DNA of 64,000 nt from positions 159,698 through 223,697 of the forward strand of contig CAKSWT010000003.1 in NCBI GenBank assembly GCA_934512135.1, given 5' to 3'. The notes beneath the pieces are model-generated. The model had not been told where the DNA came from, did not search any database, and worked only from the letters and a program-made list of their open reading frames with translations. Shown here piece after piece: positions 15,985-23,914 of this stretch. Source of the DNA: an uncultured Oscillospiraceae bacterium (lineage in GTDB: Bacteria > Bacillota > Clostridia > Oscillospirales > Oscillospiraceae). The stretch's first letter is position 1, and each line of letters starts with the position of its first letter. Made by a program: the position numbers and the translations under genes.

Positions 15985-16341
15985 TTACAGCAGTCCACTG
16001 AGGCCGCCCAGGTTCATGCCGCCGGTGAACTTGTTCATGGAGGCGGCCATGTCCTCCTCGGCCTTCCGAAGGGCCTCGTTGACCGCAGCCACCACCAGGT
16101 CCTGGAGCATCTCCACGTCCTCCGGGTCCACGGCCTCCGGGTCAATCGCTACGCTTTTCAGCTGCTTTTTGCCGGAGATTACGGCCTTCACCACCCCGCC
16201 GCCGGCGGTGGCCTCGTACTCCTTCTCCTCCAGCTCCTGCTGCATCTGCAGCATCTGCTGCTGCATCCGCTGGGCCTGCTTCATCATATTGGCCATATTG
16301 CCGCCGCCCATGGGGCTGCCGCCACGAAATCCCTTTGCCAT
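15985..16341 (-). CDS. ybaB: Nucleoid-associated protein YbaB/EbfC
   Basis: 118 residues. The family binds DNA as a dimer with little sequence specificity and helps organise the nucleoid. Features: Gly/Met-rich N-terminus with MANMMKQAQRMQQQM, then ELEEKEYEATAGGGVVKAVISGKKQLKSVAIDPE, the YbaB core, and a C-terminal GGMNLGGLSGLL. It lies directly upstream of recR and 35 bases after dnaX, the conserved order in bacteria. Note the Met/Gln repeat QQQMLQMQQ in the first helix. Confidence 0.95.
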   Translation of the reverse strand: MAKGFRGGSPMGGGNMANMMKQAQRMQQQMLQMQQELEEKEYEATAGGGVVKAVISGKKQLKSVAIDPEAVDPEDVEMLQDLVVAAVNEALRKAEEDMAASMNKFTGGMNLGGLSGLL

Positions 16342-16376
16342 GTTGTCCTCACTTTCCCGGCCGAAGCCGAATCAGG

Positions 16377-17993
16377 TTATGATTGAATGTTGATATTATC
16401 TAAATTTCCAAATTGCTCCGCCAGCTGCCGGAGCTTGTCCTCTCCGCTGAAGCCGCCGGGCTCTCCCAGCTGGAGCCGCAGGGGCCGCCCCAGTACCTGA
16501 GAGGCCTTGCTGCGGATCTTATCCAGAAGCTCGGGTCGGTTGACCATCCCTCGGATATAGGAGTTCAGGGGGGTGAGCACCAGCTCGTCTCCCCGCAGGT
16601 GCCCGGAGAGCTGGGTCAAAAAGGGCCGGAGTATCGGGTCCAGCTCCGGGGCCACCCGATCCCGAATCTTCAGCCACTGACCGTCCTGGGCCGGGGGAGA
16701 AGCCTCCTGGGGGGGCTCCTCAGGCGGCGGCGGGGCGTCGGCGTCGTCCCAGGGGGGCGGGGCCTCCTCCTGGGGGGGAGGTTCGTCTCCGGCGGGGGAG
16801 GAGACAAAGACGCCGGATTTCAGCTTCTGATCCAGCAGCTGAAGCCGGTCCTCCACCTGCTGCTCCAGCCGGCCCATACGGGCGGTGAGATCCCGGACGT
16901 CGGTGCTCAGCTGGGGCTGGCAGAGGTGGATCAGGCACAGCTCGCCGTCCACCCGCTGGTTGACGCTGGTTTTGAAGCCGCCGGTGGTCTCCTGGAGCAG
17001 GTCCGTCATGCGGATCAGCTCCTCCGGGGTGAACCGAGGGGCAAGCGCCATAATCTCCTGACCGGTGCAGATGCTGGAGATCATGCCGATGCCGCTTTTG
17101 GGGGCGGTTTTCAGAATCAGCAGATCCCGGGCCAGGGTGGAAAGCTCACCCAGAAGGGCCGCAGCGTCCTTTCCGGCGCTGTACAGCTCCGAGAACAGCC
17201 GAAGGGCGGTGGAGGCGTCCTGCTGGGCAATGGCGTTCATCAGGGCCACGGTCTGCTGCTGCCCCGCCAGACCCAGGATGGAGAATACACCGTCGGTGGT
17301 AAGGGTGCCGGTGGTGGCACTGGCGCACTGATCCAGCAGGCTCAGGCCATCTCGAAAGGCGCCGTCGGCCAGCCGTCCCAGAAGCTCCGCCGCCTCCGGG
17401 GCGATGTCAATGCCCTCCTGATAGGCCACATAGTTGATGCGGCCGGTGATGTCCTCCGGGGTGGGACGGCGAAAGGCGAACCGCTGACACCGGGAGAGAA
17501 TGGTGGCGGGGACCTTGTTGAGCTCCGTGGTGGCCAGAATGAACATCAGGTGCTCCGGCGGCTCCTCAATGGTTTTGAGCAGGGCGTTAAAGGCGGACAT
17601 GGACAGCATGTGGACCTCATCGATGATGTACACACGCTTTTTGACCTCCACCGGGGGATAGACCGCATCATCCCGAATGGCCCGGACATTGTCCACGCCG
17701 TTGTTGGAGGCGGCGTCGATCTCCTGGACGTCCAGGACGCTGCCGCTGTCGATGCCCCGGCAGGCGGCGCATTCACCGCAGGGGTTGCCCCCCACCGGGT
17801 GGAGACAGTTGACCGCCTTGGCCAGAATTTTGGCGCAGGTGGTCTTGCCGGTGCCCCGGGTGCCGGTGAAGAGATAGGCATGGCTGAGCTTGCCGGTGAT
17901 GACCTGGTTTTTCAGTGTCTGGGTCACTGCGGTCTGGCCCACCACGTCGTCAAAGGTCTGCGGACGGTATTTTCGGTATAACGCCTGATACAC
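16377..17993 (-). CDS. dnaX: DNA polymerase III subunits gamma and tau
   Basis: 538 residues. DnaX is the clamp-loader ATPase of the replicative polymerase. Opening YQALYRKYRPQTFDDVVGQ, Walker A GTRGTGKTTCAK, a zinc module with CGECAAC, Walker B YIIDEVHMLS and sensor LATTELNKVPATILSRCQRF are all clear. A Pro/Glu-rich hinge (DEPPPQEEAPPPWDDADAPPPP) divides gamma core from the short tau tail. The GTG at 17993 gives the classic family start behind GGGGGG; ATG 18008 (five residues longer) is an alternative. The SRP RNA gene lies directly upstream on the same strand, as in Bacillus. Confidence 0.95.
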   Translation of the reverse strand: MYQALYRKYRPQTFDDVVGQTAVTQTLKNQVITGKLSHAYLFTGTRGTGKTTCAKILAKAVNCLHPVGGNPCGECAACRGIDSGSVLDVQEIDAASNNGVDNVRAIRDDAVYPPVEVKKRVYIIDEVHMLSMSAFNALLKTIEEPPEHLMFILATTELNKVPATILSRCQRFAFRRPTPEDITGRINYVAYQEGIDIAPEAAELLGRLADGAFRDGLSLLDQCASATTGTLTTDGVFSILGLAGQQQTVALMNAIAQQDASTALRLFSELYSAGKDAAALLGELSTLARDLLILKTAPKSGIGMISSICTGQEIMALAPRFTPEELIRMTDLLQETTGGFKTSVNQRVDGELCLIHLCQPQLSTDVRDLTARMGRLEQQVEDRLQLLDQKLKSGVFVSSPAGDEPPPQEEAPPPWDDADAPPPPEEPPQEASPPAQDGQWLKIRDRVAPELDPILRPFLTQLSGHLRGDELVLTPLNSYIRGMVNRPELLDKIRSKASQVLGRPLRLQLGEPGGFSGEDKLRQLAEQFGNLDNINIQS

Positions 17994-18012
17994 AGTGTGT
18001 CCCCCCATGTGG

Positions 18013-18330
18013 AAAAATCCTTCGGTCCAGAACAAGACCGCACACCCACCGTCGAATACGAGACTATGCCCGGAACCCATACAGCCAGCTCAGAAACGGC
18101 AAACCCGCGGCACACGAAAAGATCCACTTAATGCTGCTCGGTTCCCCGCCTGACATGGTTCGTGGGATTCCGTTGCGTGGGACCGATTCCTCAACGCCGC
18201 TTATATGGGTCAGACGACACAGGTCGCCCCTCGGGTGGGAATTCATCCCTGCTGTAGCGGATTGCAGGTTACAAGGCACCGCTGACTCCCCGACTAGTGC
18301 GGCCTTGTCCCGGACCGAAGGTCCAAAACA
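18013..18330 (-). ncRNA. ffs: Large signal recognition particle RNA (scr/ffs)
   Basis: On the minus strand the conserved apical domain reads TGTCAGGCGG-GGAA-CCGAGCAGCA (about 18158-18132), with the Ffh-binding internal loop and a GGAA tetraloop. The ends pair: CCTTCGGTCCGGGACAAG at the 5' end with CTTGTTCTGGACCGAAGG at the 3' end, including G-U pairs. An Alu-like 5' domain is present, so this is the large Gram-positive form. A T-run (ATTTTTCC) follows the 3' end. The span of about 300 nt is somewhat longer than the usual 265-275 nt. Exact ends are approximate. Confidence 0.92.
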
Positions 18331-18340
18331 AAGCGTAGAT

Positions 18341-18369
18341 AGTATACTATATTTTTTCCCGTTTTTCAA
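18341..18369 (-). promoter_or_regulatory. Promoter of the SRP RNA
   Basis: On the minus strand TTGAAA (18369-18364), 17-bp spacer, TATACT (18346-18341). Expected start near 18334. Confidence 0.85.
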
Positions 18370-18394
18370 GGATAATTTGCGCCGGACAGAGAAA

Positions 18395-18427
18395 GCGCCC
18401 TGCCGGGTAACCAGTCCGGCGGGCGCT
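18395..18427. other. GC-rich hairpin between SRP RNA and the DUF362 gene
   Basis: AGCGCCC-(T)-GCCGG pairs with CCGGCGGGCGCT across a short loop. On the minus strand it is followed by TTTCTCTG, a poor T-tract. It may be a weak terminator for a minus-strand transcript or a leader hairpin for the small plus-strand frame at 18451. The rest of 18370-18584 holds nothing else that I recognise. Confidence 0.35.
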
Positions 18428-18450
18428 GCTCTAAAACGTAAGAGGGAGAA

Positions 18451-18543
18451 ATGAAAAAGATATATTGTTCCTTGCAGTTTCAAGGATACCAGGTAGATGT
18501 TACAAAATTATTTAACTTCCGTGATACTTATATTAAGTTTTGA
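18451..18543 (+). CDS. Candidate 30-residue peptide, unsupported by homology
   Basis: A short frame starting MKKIYCSLQFQGYQ behind GAGGGAGAA, ending at TTTTGA. Its initiation region shares 16 identical bases with another small frame at 42414. No family is recognised. It could equally be chance or the antisense of an RNA on the minus strand. Listed because it is too short for ordinary gene calling and because of the shared start region. Confidence 0.15.
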   Translation: MKKIYCSLQFQGYQVDVTKLFNFRDTYIKF

Positions 18544-18584
18544 ACATATTTTTGATTTTTTTCGGAAAATCCCGGGAGAACCCT

Positions 18585-18613
18585 TTTACAAGTCCCGAAG
18601 GATGTGCTACACT
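18585..18613 (+). promoter_or_regulatory. Promoter for the DUF362 protein gene
   Basis: TTTACA (18585-18590), 17-bp spacer, TACACT (18608-18613). Confidence 0.7.
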
Positions 18614-18640
18614 GGGGACAAATACCCGGAAAGGAGATCA

Positions 18641-19744
18641 ATGATGACACCTGCGAAAGTATATTATTCCGACCTGCGGGCCAGCTCCGATATGAACCTG
18701 CCCCGGAAGCTCCGCCGGCTGATTCTGGCGGCGGGGATGAACAACATCGACTTTACCCGGCAATTTGCGGCCATTAAGCTCCACTTTGGAGAGCCGGGGA
18801 ATCTGAGCTTTCTGCGGCCCAACTGGGCCAAGACGGTGGCGGATACCGTCCGGGAGCTGGGAGGCCTGCCCTTCCTCACCGACTGCAACACCCTGTATGT
18901 GGGACGGCGGAAGAACGCCCTGGACCATCTGGACGCGGCCATGGAAAACGGCTTTTCTCCGCTGTCCACAGGCTGCCAGATCATCATCGCAGACGGCCTC
19001 AAGGGCACGGACGAGCGCCTGGTTCCGGTTCATGGGGAGTATGTCCAGGAGGCGAAGATCGGCGCGGCCATTATGGATGCAGACGTGTTTATTTCCCTGA
19101 ACCACTTTAAGGGCCACGAAATGGCGGGCTTTGGCGGGGCTCTGAAGAACATCGGCATGGGCTGCGGCAGCCGGGCCGGAAAAATGGAGATGCATGCGGC
19201 GGGAAAGCCCCTGGTGGCCAAGGACCGGTGTGTGGGATGCGGAAAATGCCGGAAGAACTGCGCCCATGAGGCCATCACCATTGCGGACCGGAAGGCCGGC
19301 ATTGACCACAGCAAATGTGTGGGCTGTGGCCGGTGCATCGGGGCATGTCCCATGGACGCGGTCCATGTGGCCTACGACGAGGCGGTGGATGTGATGAACT
19401 GTAAGATCGCAGAGTACACCAAGGCGGTGCTGGAGGGCCGGCCCAGCTTCCATATTTCCCTGGTCATCGACGTCTCGCCGGAGTGCGACTGCGACGCCTT
19501 TAACGACTATCCCCTGGTACCCAATGTGGGGATGTTCGCCTCCTTTGATCCGGTGGCGCTGGATCAGGCCTGTGTGGACGCAGTGATGGCTCAGCCGCCT
19601 CTGCCCGGCTCCGGGGCGGCAGGGTCCCATGTGCATCAGGACCACTTTAAGATGAAGCATCCCGACGCGGACTGGCAGGCACTGCTGGCCCACGGAGAGA
19701 AGATCGGCCTGGGCACCCGGGCCTATGAGCTGATTAAGGTATAA
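18641..19744 (+). CDS. DUF362 domain protein with two 4Fe-4S clusters
   Basis: 367 residues. An N-terminal DUF362 domain (KVYYSDLRASSDMNLPRKL, IKLHFGEPGN, LTDCNTLYVGRRKNALDHL, SLNHFKGHEMAGFGGALKNIGMG) is followed by two ferredoxin motifs, CVGCGKCRKNC at about 199 and CVGCGRCIGACP at about 227, then the C-terminal part of DUF362 (FASFDPVALDQACVDAV). Proteins of this type are widespread in anaerobes and are presumed redox or iron-sulfur proteins; the exact reaction is unknown. AAGGAG precedes two adjacent ATGs (18641 and 18644). It stands alone between its own promoter and a terminator. Confidence 0.9.
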   Translation: MMTPAKVYYSDLRASSDMNLPRKLRRLILAAGMNNIDFTRQFAAIKLHFGEPGNLSFLRPNWAKTVADTVRELGGLPFLTDCNTLYVGRRKNALDHLDAAMENGFSPLSTGCQIIIADGLKGTDERLVPVHGEYVQEAKIGAAIMDADVFISLNHFKGHEMAGFGGALKNIGMGCGSRAGKMEMHAAGKPLVAKDRCVGCGKCRKNCAHEAITIADRKAGIDHSKCVGCGRCIGACPMDAVHVAYDEAVDVMNCKIAEYTKAVLEGRPSFHISLVIDVSPECDCDAFNDYPLVPNVGMFASFDPVALDQACVDAVMAQPPLPGSGAAGSHVHQDHFKMKHPDADWQALLAHGEKIGLGTRAYELIKV

Positions 19745-19749
19745 CCGAA

Positions 19750-19791
19750 AAACGGTCCCCTTCCTGTTTCAGACCTGGAAGGGGACCGTTT
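19750..19791. terminator. Bidirectional terminator
   Basis: Perfect 15-bp stem AAACGGTCCCCTTCC / GGAAGGGGACCGTTT (19750-19764 with 19777-19791), with A- and T-rich flanks on both sides, between convergent genes. Confidence 0.85.
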
Positions 19792-19792
19792 A

Positions 19793-20215
19793 TCATCGGG
19801 GGCTGACATTCCGGCAGATGGCGGCCAGCGCCTGGGCTGCGCCGGGGGCGCCGGTCCGGGCCAGATCTCCCAGAGAGACCATGCCGGCCAGGACGCCTTC
19901 CCGGACCACCGGCATCCGGCGGACCTGATGCCGGGCCATACGGGCGGCCACGGCCTCGGTGTCCTCCTGGGCTTGGGCCAGCGCCGGTGCGGCGGTCATG
20001 ATCCGGGACACAGGCACCTGCCGGGGATCCAGCGCCGCCGCCATGCACCGGACCACCAAATCCCGGTCTGTGAGAATCCCCACCACCCGGCCCCCGTCGT
20101 CCACCACCGGGACGGCGCCGATATTGCCCCGGCTGAGGAGCCGGGCGGCAGTATCCGCAGTCTCACTGGGCCGCAGGGCCACCACCGGGGATGTCATCAG
20201 CTGTGCAATCTCCAT
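19793..20215 (-). CDS. CBS-domain pair protein
   Basis: 140 residues made of two CBS domains (a Bateman module). Domain one: LMTSPVVALRPSETADTAARLLSRGNIGAVPVVDDGGRVVGILTDRDLV. Domain two: IMTAAPALAQAQEDTEAVAARMARHQVRRMPVVREGVLAGMVSLGDLAR. Such stand-alone modules bind adenine nucleotides and act as energy or stress sensors; the partner is unknown here. ATG 20215 has AGGGAGGG upstream; the frame extends further but that region is occupied by the terminator of the neighbouring gene. It ends very close to the shared terminator. Confidence 0.92.
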   Translation of the reverse strand: MEIAQLMTSPVVALRPSETADTAARLLSRGNIGAVPVVDDGGRVVGILTDRDLVVRCMAAALDPRQVPVSRIMTAAPALAQAQEDTEAVAARMARHQVRRMPVVREGVLAGMVSLGDLARTGAPGAAQALAAICRNVSPR

Positions 20216-20263
20216 AAAAATCCCTCCCAGAGGAAGTATGCCCGGAGAGGACGGGACGCAAAC

Positions 20264-20302
20264 AAAAAAATTCCCACGCCAGGCAAGGCGCGGGAATTTT
20301 AC
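20264..20302 (-). terminator. Intrinsic terminator of the 20326 membrane protein gene
   Basis: Minus-strand stem AAATTCCCGCGCC / GGCGTGGGAATTT followed by TTTTTTT (20270-20264 on plus as A-run). Confidence 0.88.
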
Positions 20303-20325
20303 ATGCTTGTTGAGAGAAGTGACGA

Positions 20326-21063
20326 TCAAGCGTAGGCAGCGCTGACGGACTTCAGATAAGCAGCTCTGGAACGGCCATCGATGATGTAGAACACTGCATC
20401 AATCAGAGAGACCACCAGAACGATAATGGTGATGGCCAGCATCACAGGGCGGATGGAATTGTTGCCCATGTTGAGAAGATAGTTGAACTGGAATGCCAGC
20501 ACTCCGATAACGCCCCAAAGGACATTAAAGACGGCACGGCCAGTACCCTTCTTCAGGAGCAGAATCGCAATTCCGATCAAAGCGAACACATCCAGGAACA
20601 GGATCGCGCCCACCTGCTTGATGGAAACAGTCTTGGTGGTGACGCCGGGGACGGCCAGAGGCTGATAGGGGTTCTTCTCGCCCTTATCGTTGGTCTGCTC
20701 GATGCCCAGCTTGCCGCCCAGCTCGCTCCAGAAGCCGTCGTAGCCGTTCTCCTCGTTTTCCTTAATGGTCTTCTTGTTCTCTTTGTACATATCGGCCTGC
20801 CATCCCTCTACAGAGGAATGCTTGTAGGGGAAACCACAGTAGCCGAGAAGAGACCAAGAATCCTCTTCGTCAGCCTTAACGGTTTTCTCTACATTGGTCC
20901 CATCCCCGTAACCGCGAGACGACACCAGGCCACCCTCCTCCACAGAGTAGTAGGGGAACAAAGAGAGAATGAAGAACACCGCAAGAAGTCCCACGAGAAC
21001 AAAGTCAAGGATTTTGCACAAGCCCTCGTGTTTTTCCTTCCGCAGGTTATTCATGTCTAACAT
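20326..21063 (-). CDS. Membrane protein of unknown function, four predicted helices
   Basis: 245 residues. Predicted helices at about 20-38, 151-170, 180-197 and 207-227. Between the first and second is a hydrophilic domain of some 110 residues, presumably outside the cell, rich in Lys, Glu, Asn and Gly (DMYKENKKTIKENEENGYDG) with two cysteines. No family is recognised. The DNA is visibly less GC-rich than its neighbours and uses more AAG/AAC/ATC codons, which may mean acquisition or high expression. GGAGGG precedes the ATG; a second ATG three codons later is possible. Own promoter and terminator, so a monocistronic gene. Confidence 0.75.
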   Translation of the reverse strand: MLDMNNLRKEKHEGLCKILDFVLVGLLAVFFILSLFPYYSVEEGGLVSSRGYGDGTNVEKTVKADEEDSWSLLGYCGFPYKHSSVEGWQADMYKENKKTIKENEENGYDGFWSELGGKLGIEQTNDKGEKNPYQPLAVPGVTTKTVSIKQVGAILFLDVFALIGIAILLLKKGTGRAVFNVLWGVIGVLAFQFNYLLNMGNNSIRPVMLAITIIVLVVSLIDAVFYIIDGRSRAAYLKSVSAAYA

Positions 21064-21123
21064 ACGGAACCCTCCAAGTCATAGTTTTTTGCCAAGGTTT
21101 GTTTCGTGCCATCCAATGCTTAA

Positions 21124-21152
21124 AGTTTAGCACAGGCGAAGGGCTTTTTCAA
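21124..21152 (-). promoter_or_regulatory. Promoter for the 20326 membrane protein
   Basis: On the minus strand TTGAAA (21152-21147), 17-bp spacer, TAAACT (21129-21124). The 290 bases between this gene and wecB hold only the two divergent promoters and an A/T-rich stretch. Confidence 0.75.
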
Positions 21153-21286
21153 GTTGATATTTCGTTTTTTTCAAAAATTTTGCCTGGAACCGGCGGTGTC
21201 TTTATGCACAATGTCACAAAAACTCGCGAAAAATTACAGAAAAAGGATGCTGCCCGTGGGGGCTTTTGGGAACCGGCGGATTCTGG

Positions 21287-21315
21287 TTGACTGGATTCAA
21301 GAAAGTGTGTAGAAT
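21287..21315 (+). promoter_or_regulatory. Promoter for wecB
   Basis: TTGACT (21287-21292), 17-bp spacer, TAGAAT (21310-21315). Confidence 0.75.
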
Positions 21316-21353
21316 ATAGCCACAGAATTATGCGAGAAAGTGGGGTGGCACCC

Positions 21354-22463
21354 TTGAAAAAGGTGATGCTGGTTTTTGGCACCCGGCCGGAGGCCATCAA
21401 GATGTGCCCGCTGGTGAAAGAGCTTCAGGGCAGACCGGGCCTCCAGACGGTGGTCTGCGTGACGGGACAGCATCGGCAGATGCTGGATATGGTGCTGGAT
21501 ACCTTTGACGTAAAGCCGGAATATGACCTGGCCATTATGAAGGACCGGCAGACCCTCTTTGACGTGGGCACCGGGATTTTAAACGGCATCAAGGATGTGC
21601 TGGAGCGGGAGAAGCCGGATGTGGTGCTGGTCCACGGGGACACCTCCACCACCTTCTTTACGGCGCTGGCCTGCTATTATCTGCGGGTGCCTGTGGGTCA
21701 TGTGGAGGCCGGACTGCGGACCTATGACATCTACAGCCCCTATCCCGAGGAGTTCAACCGCCAGGCGGTGAGCATTCTCAGTCAGTTTAACTTCGCCCCC
21801 ACGGAGACGGCCCGGCAGAATCTTCTCCGGGAGCAGCGGGACGACAGCAAAATCTATGTCACCGGAAACACCGGCATTGACGCCCTGCGCACCACGGTCC
21901 GGGAGGACTATACCCATCCGGAGCTGGAGTGGGCCAAGGGTAGCCGGCTGATTCTGGTGGAGGTCCACCGCCGGGAGAACCTGGGAGAGCCCATGGCGCG
22001 GATGTTCCGGGCCATTCGCCGGGTCTGCGACGAGCACCCGGACACCAAGGTGGTGTTCCCCATTCACATGAACCCTGCCGTCCGGGAGATTGCCGCCAAG
22101 GAGCTGTCGGGGGATCCCCGCATTCATCTGATTGAGCCGCTGGACGTGCTGGATTTCCACAATTTTATGGCTCGGTGCTATTTGATTCTTACGGACTCCG
22201 GCGGCATTCAGGAGGAGGCCCCCTCTCTGGGCAAGCCGGTGCTGGTGATGCGGGACACCACCGAGCGCCCTGAGGGAGTGGAGGCCGGGACCCTGAAGCT
22301 GGTGGGAACCGACGAAGGGGCCATCTATGAAAACTTCCGGCTGCTGCTGGAGGACAAGGCGGCCTATGGGGCCATGGCGGAGGCGTCCAATCCCTATGGA
22401 GACGGCTATGCCTCCCGGCGGATTGCCGACGTGCTGGAGCGGGAATTGGAGGCAAAAGGGTGA
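21354..22463 (+). CDS. wecB: UDP-N-acetylglucosamine 2-epimerase (non-hydrolysing)
   Basis: 369 residues from the TTG start. WecB interconverts UDP-GlcNAc and UDP-ManNAc, precursor for teichoic acid linkage units and other cell-wall polymers. Signatures: KVMLVFGTRPEAIKMCPLV, VTGQHRQMLD, VVLVHGDTSTTF, GHVEAGLRTYDIYSPYPEEFNRQ, VEVHRRENLGEP, and LTDSGGIQEEAPSLGKPVLVMRDTTERPEG, all as in the family. TTG 21354 is preferred over the ATG at 21330 because GGGGTGG precedes the TTG at proper distance while the ATG is only a few bases from the expected transcript start. It overlaps the next gene by four bases (GTGA). Confidence 0.95.
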   Translation: MKKVMLVFGTRPEAIKMCPLVKELQGRPGLQTVVCVTGQHRQMLDMVLDTFDVKPEYDLAIMKDRQTLFDVGTGILNGIKDVLEREKPDVVLVHGDTSTTFFTALACYYLRVPVGHVEAGLRTYDIYSPYPEEFNRQAVSILSQFNFAPTETARQNLLREQRDDSKIYVTGNTGIDALRTTVREDYTHPELEWAKGSRLILVEVHRRENLGEPMARMFRAIRRVCDEHPDTKVVFPIHMNPAVREIAAKELSGDPRIHLIEPLDVLDFHNFMARCYLILTDSGGIQEEAPSLGKPVLVMRDTTERPEGVEAGTLKLVGTDEGAIYENFRLLLEDKAAYGAMAEASNPYGDGYASRRIADVLERELEAKG

Positions 22464-23761
22464 ACAACAACAATCGGAAGGGTCACTGGGAGTTTGACCA
22501 GGAGGGCAACGCCACCTTTGTGGAGGAGCCTGAGGAGACCCATTCCTATTCTTATTCCTATTCGTTTTCTAAAAACACCTCCCGGTCCGGGGGGAAAAAG
22601 AGCAGCGACGACGGCTGGCACTGGATCCTCATTGTGTTGGGATTTGCGGTGTTCTGGCCGGCGGGGCTGGTGCTGCTGTTTTTGCAGCTCAGCGGGAAAT
22701 GGCCCGGCAGCCAGAAGGTGGAGCGGGAGCTCCGCCGGGTGGCCACGGCAGCCCAGCGGGTGGTCAACCAGGAAAGCAGCCGGCGCAAAACCAACTATGT
22801 CACCCCGGAGGAGGTCCGGACAGGCAGCTGGCAGGCAGAACGGACCGGGGGAAAGCCGCCCAAGAAGAAGCCTCCCCAAAAGCAGAAAAAGGAGGATCCC
22901 GGCGCCCCTTACGGCCTGGGCCACGGAAGGACCTTCCGGCTGGTAGGCAGTCTGGTGGCGGCAGCATTTGGCTTCGGGTTCCTGGCGACGCTGGTGGACG
23001 AGATTCGGTTTTTCTACAGCTGGAACTGGCTGGTGGGGGAGACGTTGCCGCTGCTGGCCATGTGCCTGGTGGGCGTGACCCTGATCGGCGTGGGAACCAG
23101 CCGGAAGCGGAAGCTCCGCCGCTTTGAGAAGTATCTGTCCATGATCGGCAGCCGGACCGTGGTTCCGCTGGCCACCCTGGCCAAGGCCATGGGGACCGGC
23201 GAGAAGGCCGTGGAGAGGGACATGGAGGAGATGCTGGAGCGGGGCTTTTGGGACAGCGGCTATGTGGACGCAGCCCGCCGGGCCCTGGTGCTGGGGGAGT
23301 CCCTGGAGGACGAGCCGGAGCCGGAACCCCAGGAGGAGTCGGAGGACACGGCCAAGGCCACCCTTCGGCACATCCGCCAGGTGAACGACGCCATTGCAAA
23401 TCCGGAGCTGTCCCGGAAGATCGACCGCATTGAGGAGCTGACGGCGAAGATCTTCCAGCTGGTACGGGAGCGGCCGGAGAAGGCCGGAGAGCTTCGGAGC
23501 TTTATGAACTACTATCTTCCCCAGACCCTGAAGATCCTGGAGAACTACTCCAAGCTGGAGGCCCAGGGCATCGAGGGGGAGAACATCGCAGAGGCCAAAA
23601 GCAAGATCGAGGGCATGATGGACAAGCTGGTGGACGGCTATGAGACCCAGCTGGACAAGCTGTTTGCCGACGACGTGCTGGACATTTCCGCGGACCTGAA
23701 GGTCATGGAGAGTATGCTGGAAAAGGACGGCCTGACCGCCGACAGTGAGCTGAAGTTTTGA
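22460..23761 (+). CDS. XpaC-like (5-bromo-4-chloroindolyl phosphate hydrolysis family) membrane protein
   Basis: 433 residues. A Ser/Tyr repeat (SYSYSYSFS) lies in the N-terminal tail, then a hairpin of hydrophobic residues (about 54-78), a basic Lys/Pro-rich linker (KPPKKKPPQKQKK), two more helices (about 160-180 and 192-212), a small winged-helix-like segment (RTVVPLATLAKAMGTGEKAVERDMEEML) and a helical C-terminal domain that matches the XpaC family (ELRSFMNYYLPQTLKILENYSKLEAQG, MMDKLVDGYETQLDKLFADDVLDISADLKVMESML). XpaC proteins often accompany TelA-type tellurite/toxic-anion proteins, but none is here. The name reflects a historical assay, not a known reaction. Translationally coupled to wecB. 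Confidence 0.8.
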   Translation: MNNNNRKGHWEFDQEGNATFVEEPEETHSYSYSYSFSKNTSRSGGKKSSDDGWHWILIVLGFAVFWPAGLVLLFLQLSGKWPGSQKVERELRRVATAAQRVVNQESSRRKTNYVTPEEVRTGSWQAERTGGKPPKKKPPQKQKKEDPGAPYGLGHGRTFRLVGSLVAAAFGFGFLATLVDEIRFFYSWNWLVGETLPLLAMCLVGVTLIGVGTSRKRKLRRFEKYLSMIGSRTVVPLATLAKAMGTGEKAVERDMEEMLERGFWDSGYVDAARRALVLGESLEDEPEPEPQEESEDTAKATLRHIRQVNDAIANPELSRKIDRIEELTAKIFQLVRERPEKAGELRSFMNYYLPQTLKILENYSKLEAQGIEGENIAEAKSKIEGMMDKLVDGYETQLDKLFADDVLDISADLKVMESMLEKDGLTADSELKF

Positions 23762-23764
23762 CTG

Positions 23765-23796
23765 CGGGCCCTCTCCCGGCAGGGAGTCCGTTTTTT
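23765..23796 (+). terminator. Probable terminator after the XpaC-like gene
   Basis: CTCCC-GGCA-GGGAG inner stem extended by CGGG/TCCG across a four-base bulge, followed by six T. Confidence 0.6.
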
Positions 23797-23817
23797 CGGG
23801 GAATTGCGAGGTTTTCC

Positions 23818-23846
23818 TTGCTGTTTGCCCCGGAAGGTATTATAAT
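23818..23846 (+). promoter_or_regulatory. Promoter for xpt
   Basis: TTGCTG (23818-23823), 17-bp spacer, TATAAT (23841-23846). The leader of about 60 nt is too short to hold a purine riboswitch. Confidence 0.75.
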
Positions 23847-23914
23847 AAGGTCTGCCAATGCAGGGCAAAAGGAACCAATTAAAAACGGCCCCGGCCGACA
23901 GTGGAGGAAGCGTT

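Noticed and set aside
15984..15998. GTG at 15998 as recR start
   Set aside because: It would overlap ybaB and adds five residues absent from the family; ATG 15983 fits the known start.
16413..17981. 522-codon plus-strand frame opposite dnaX
   Set aside because: Antisense shadow of dnaX; composition reflects codon bias of the real gene.
23846..23914. Purine riboswitch before xpt
   Set aside because: The leader of about 60 nt has none of the conserved purine aptamer loops and is too short.
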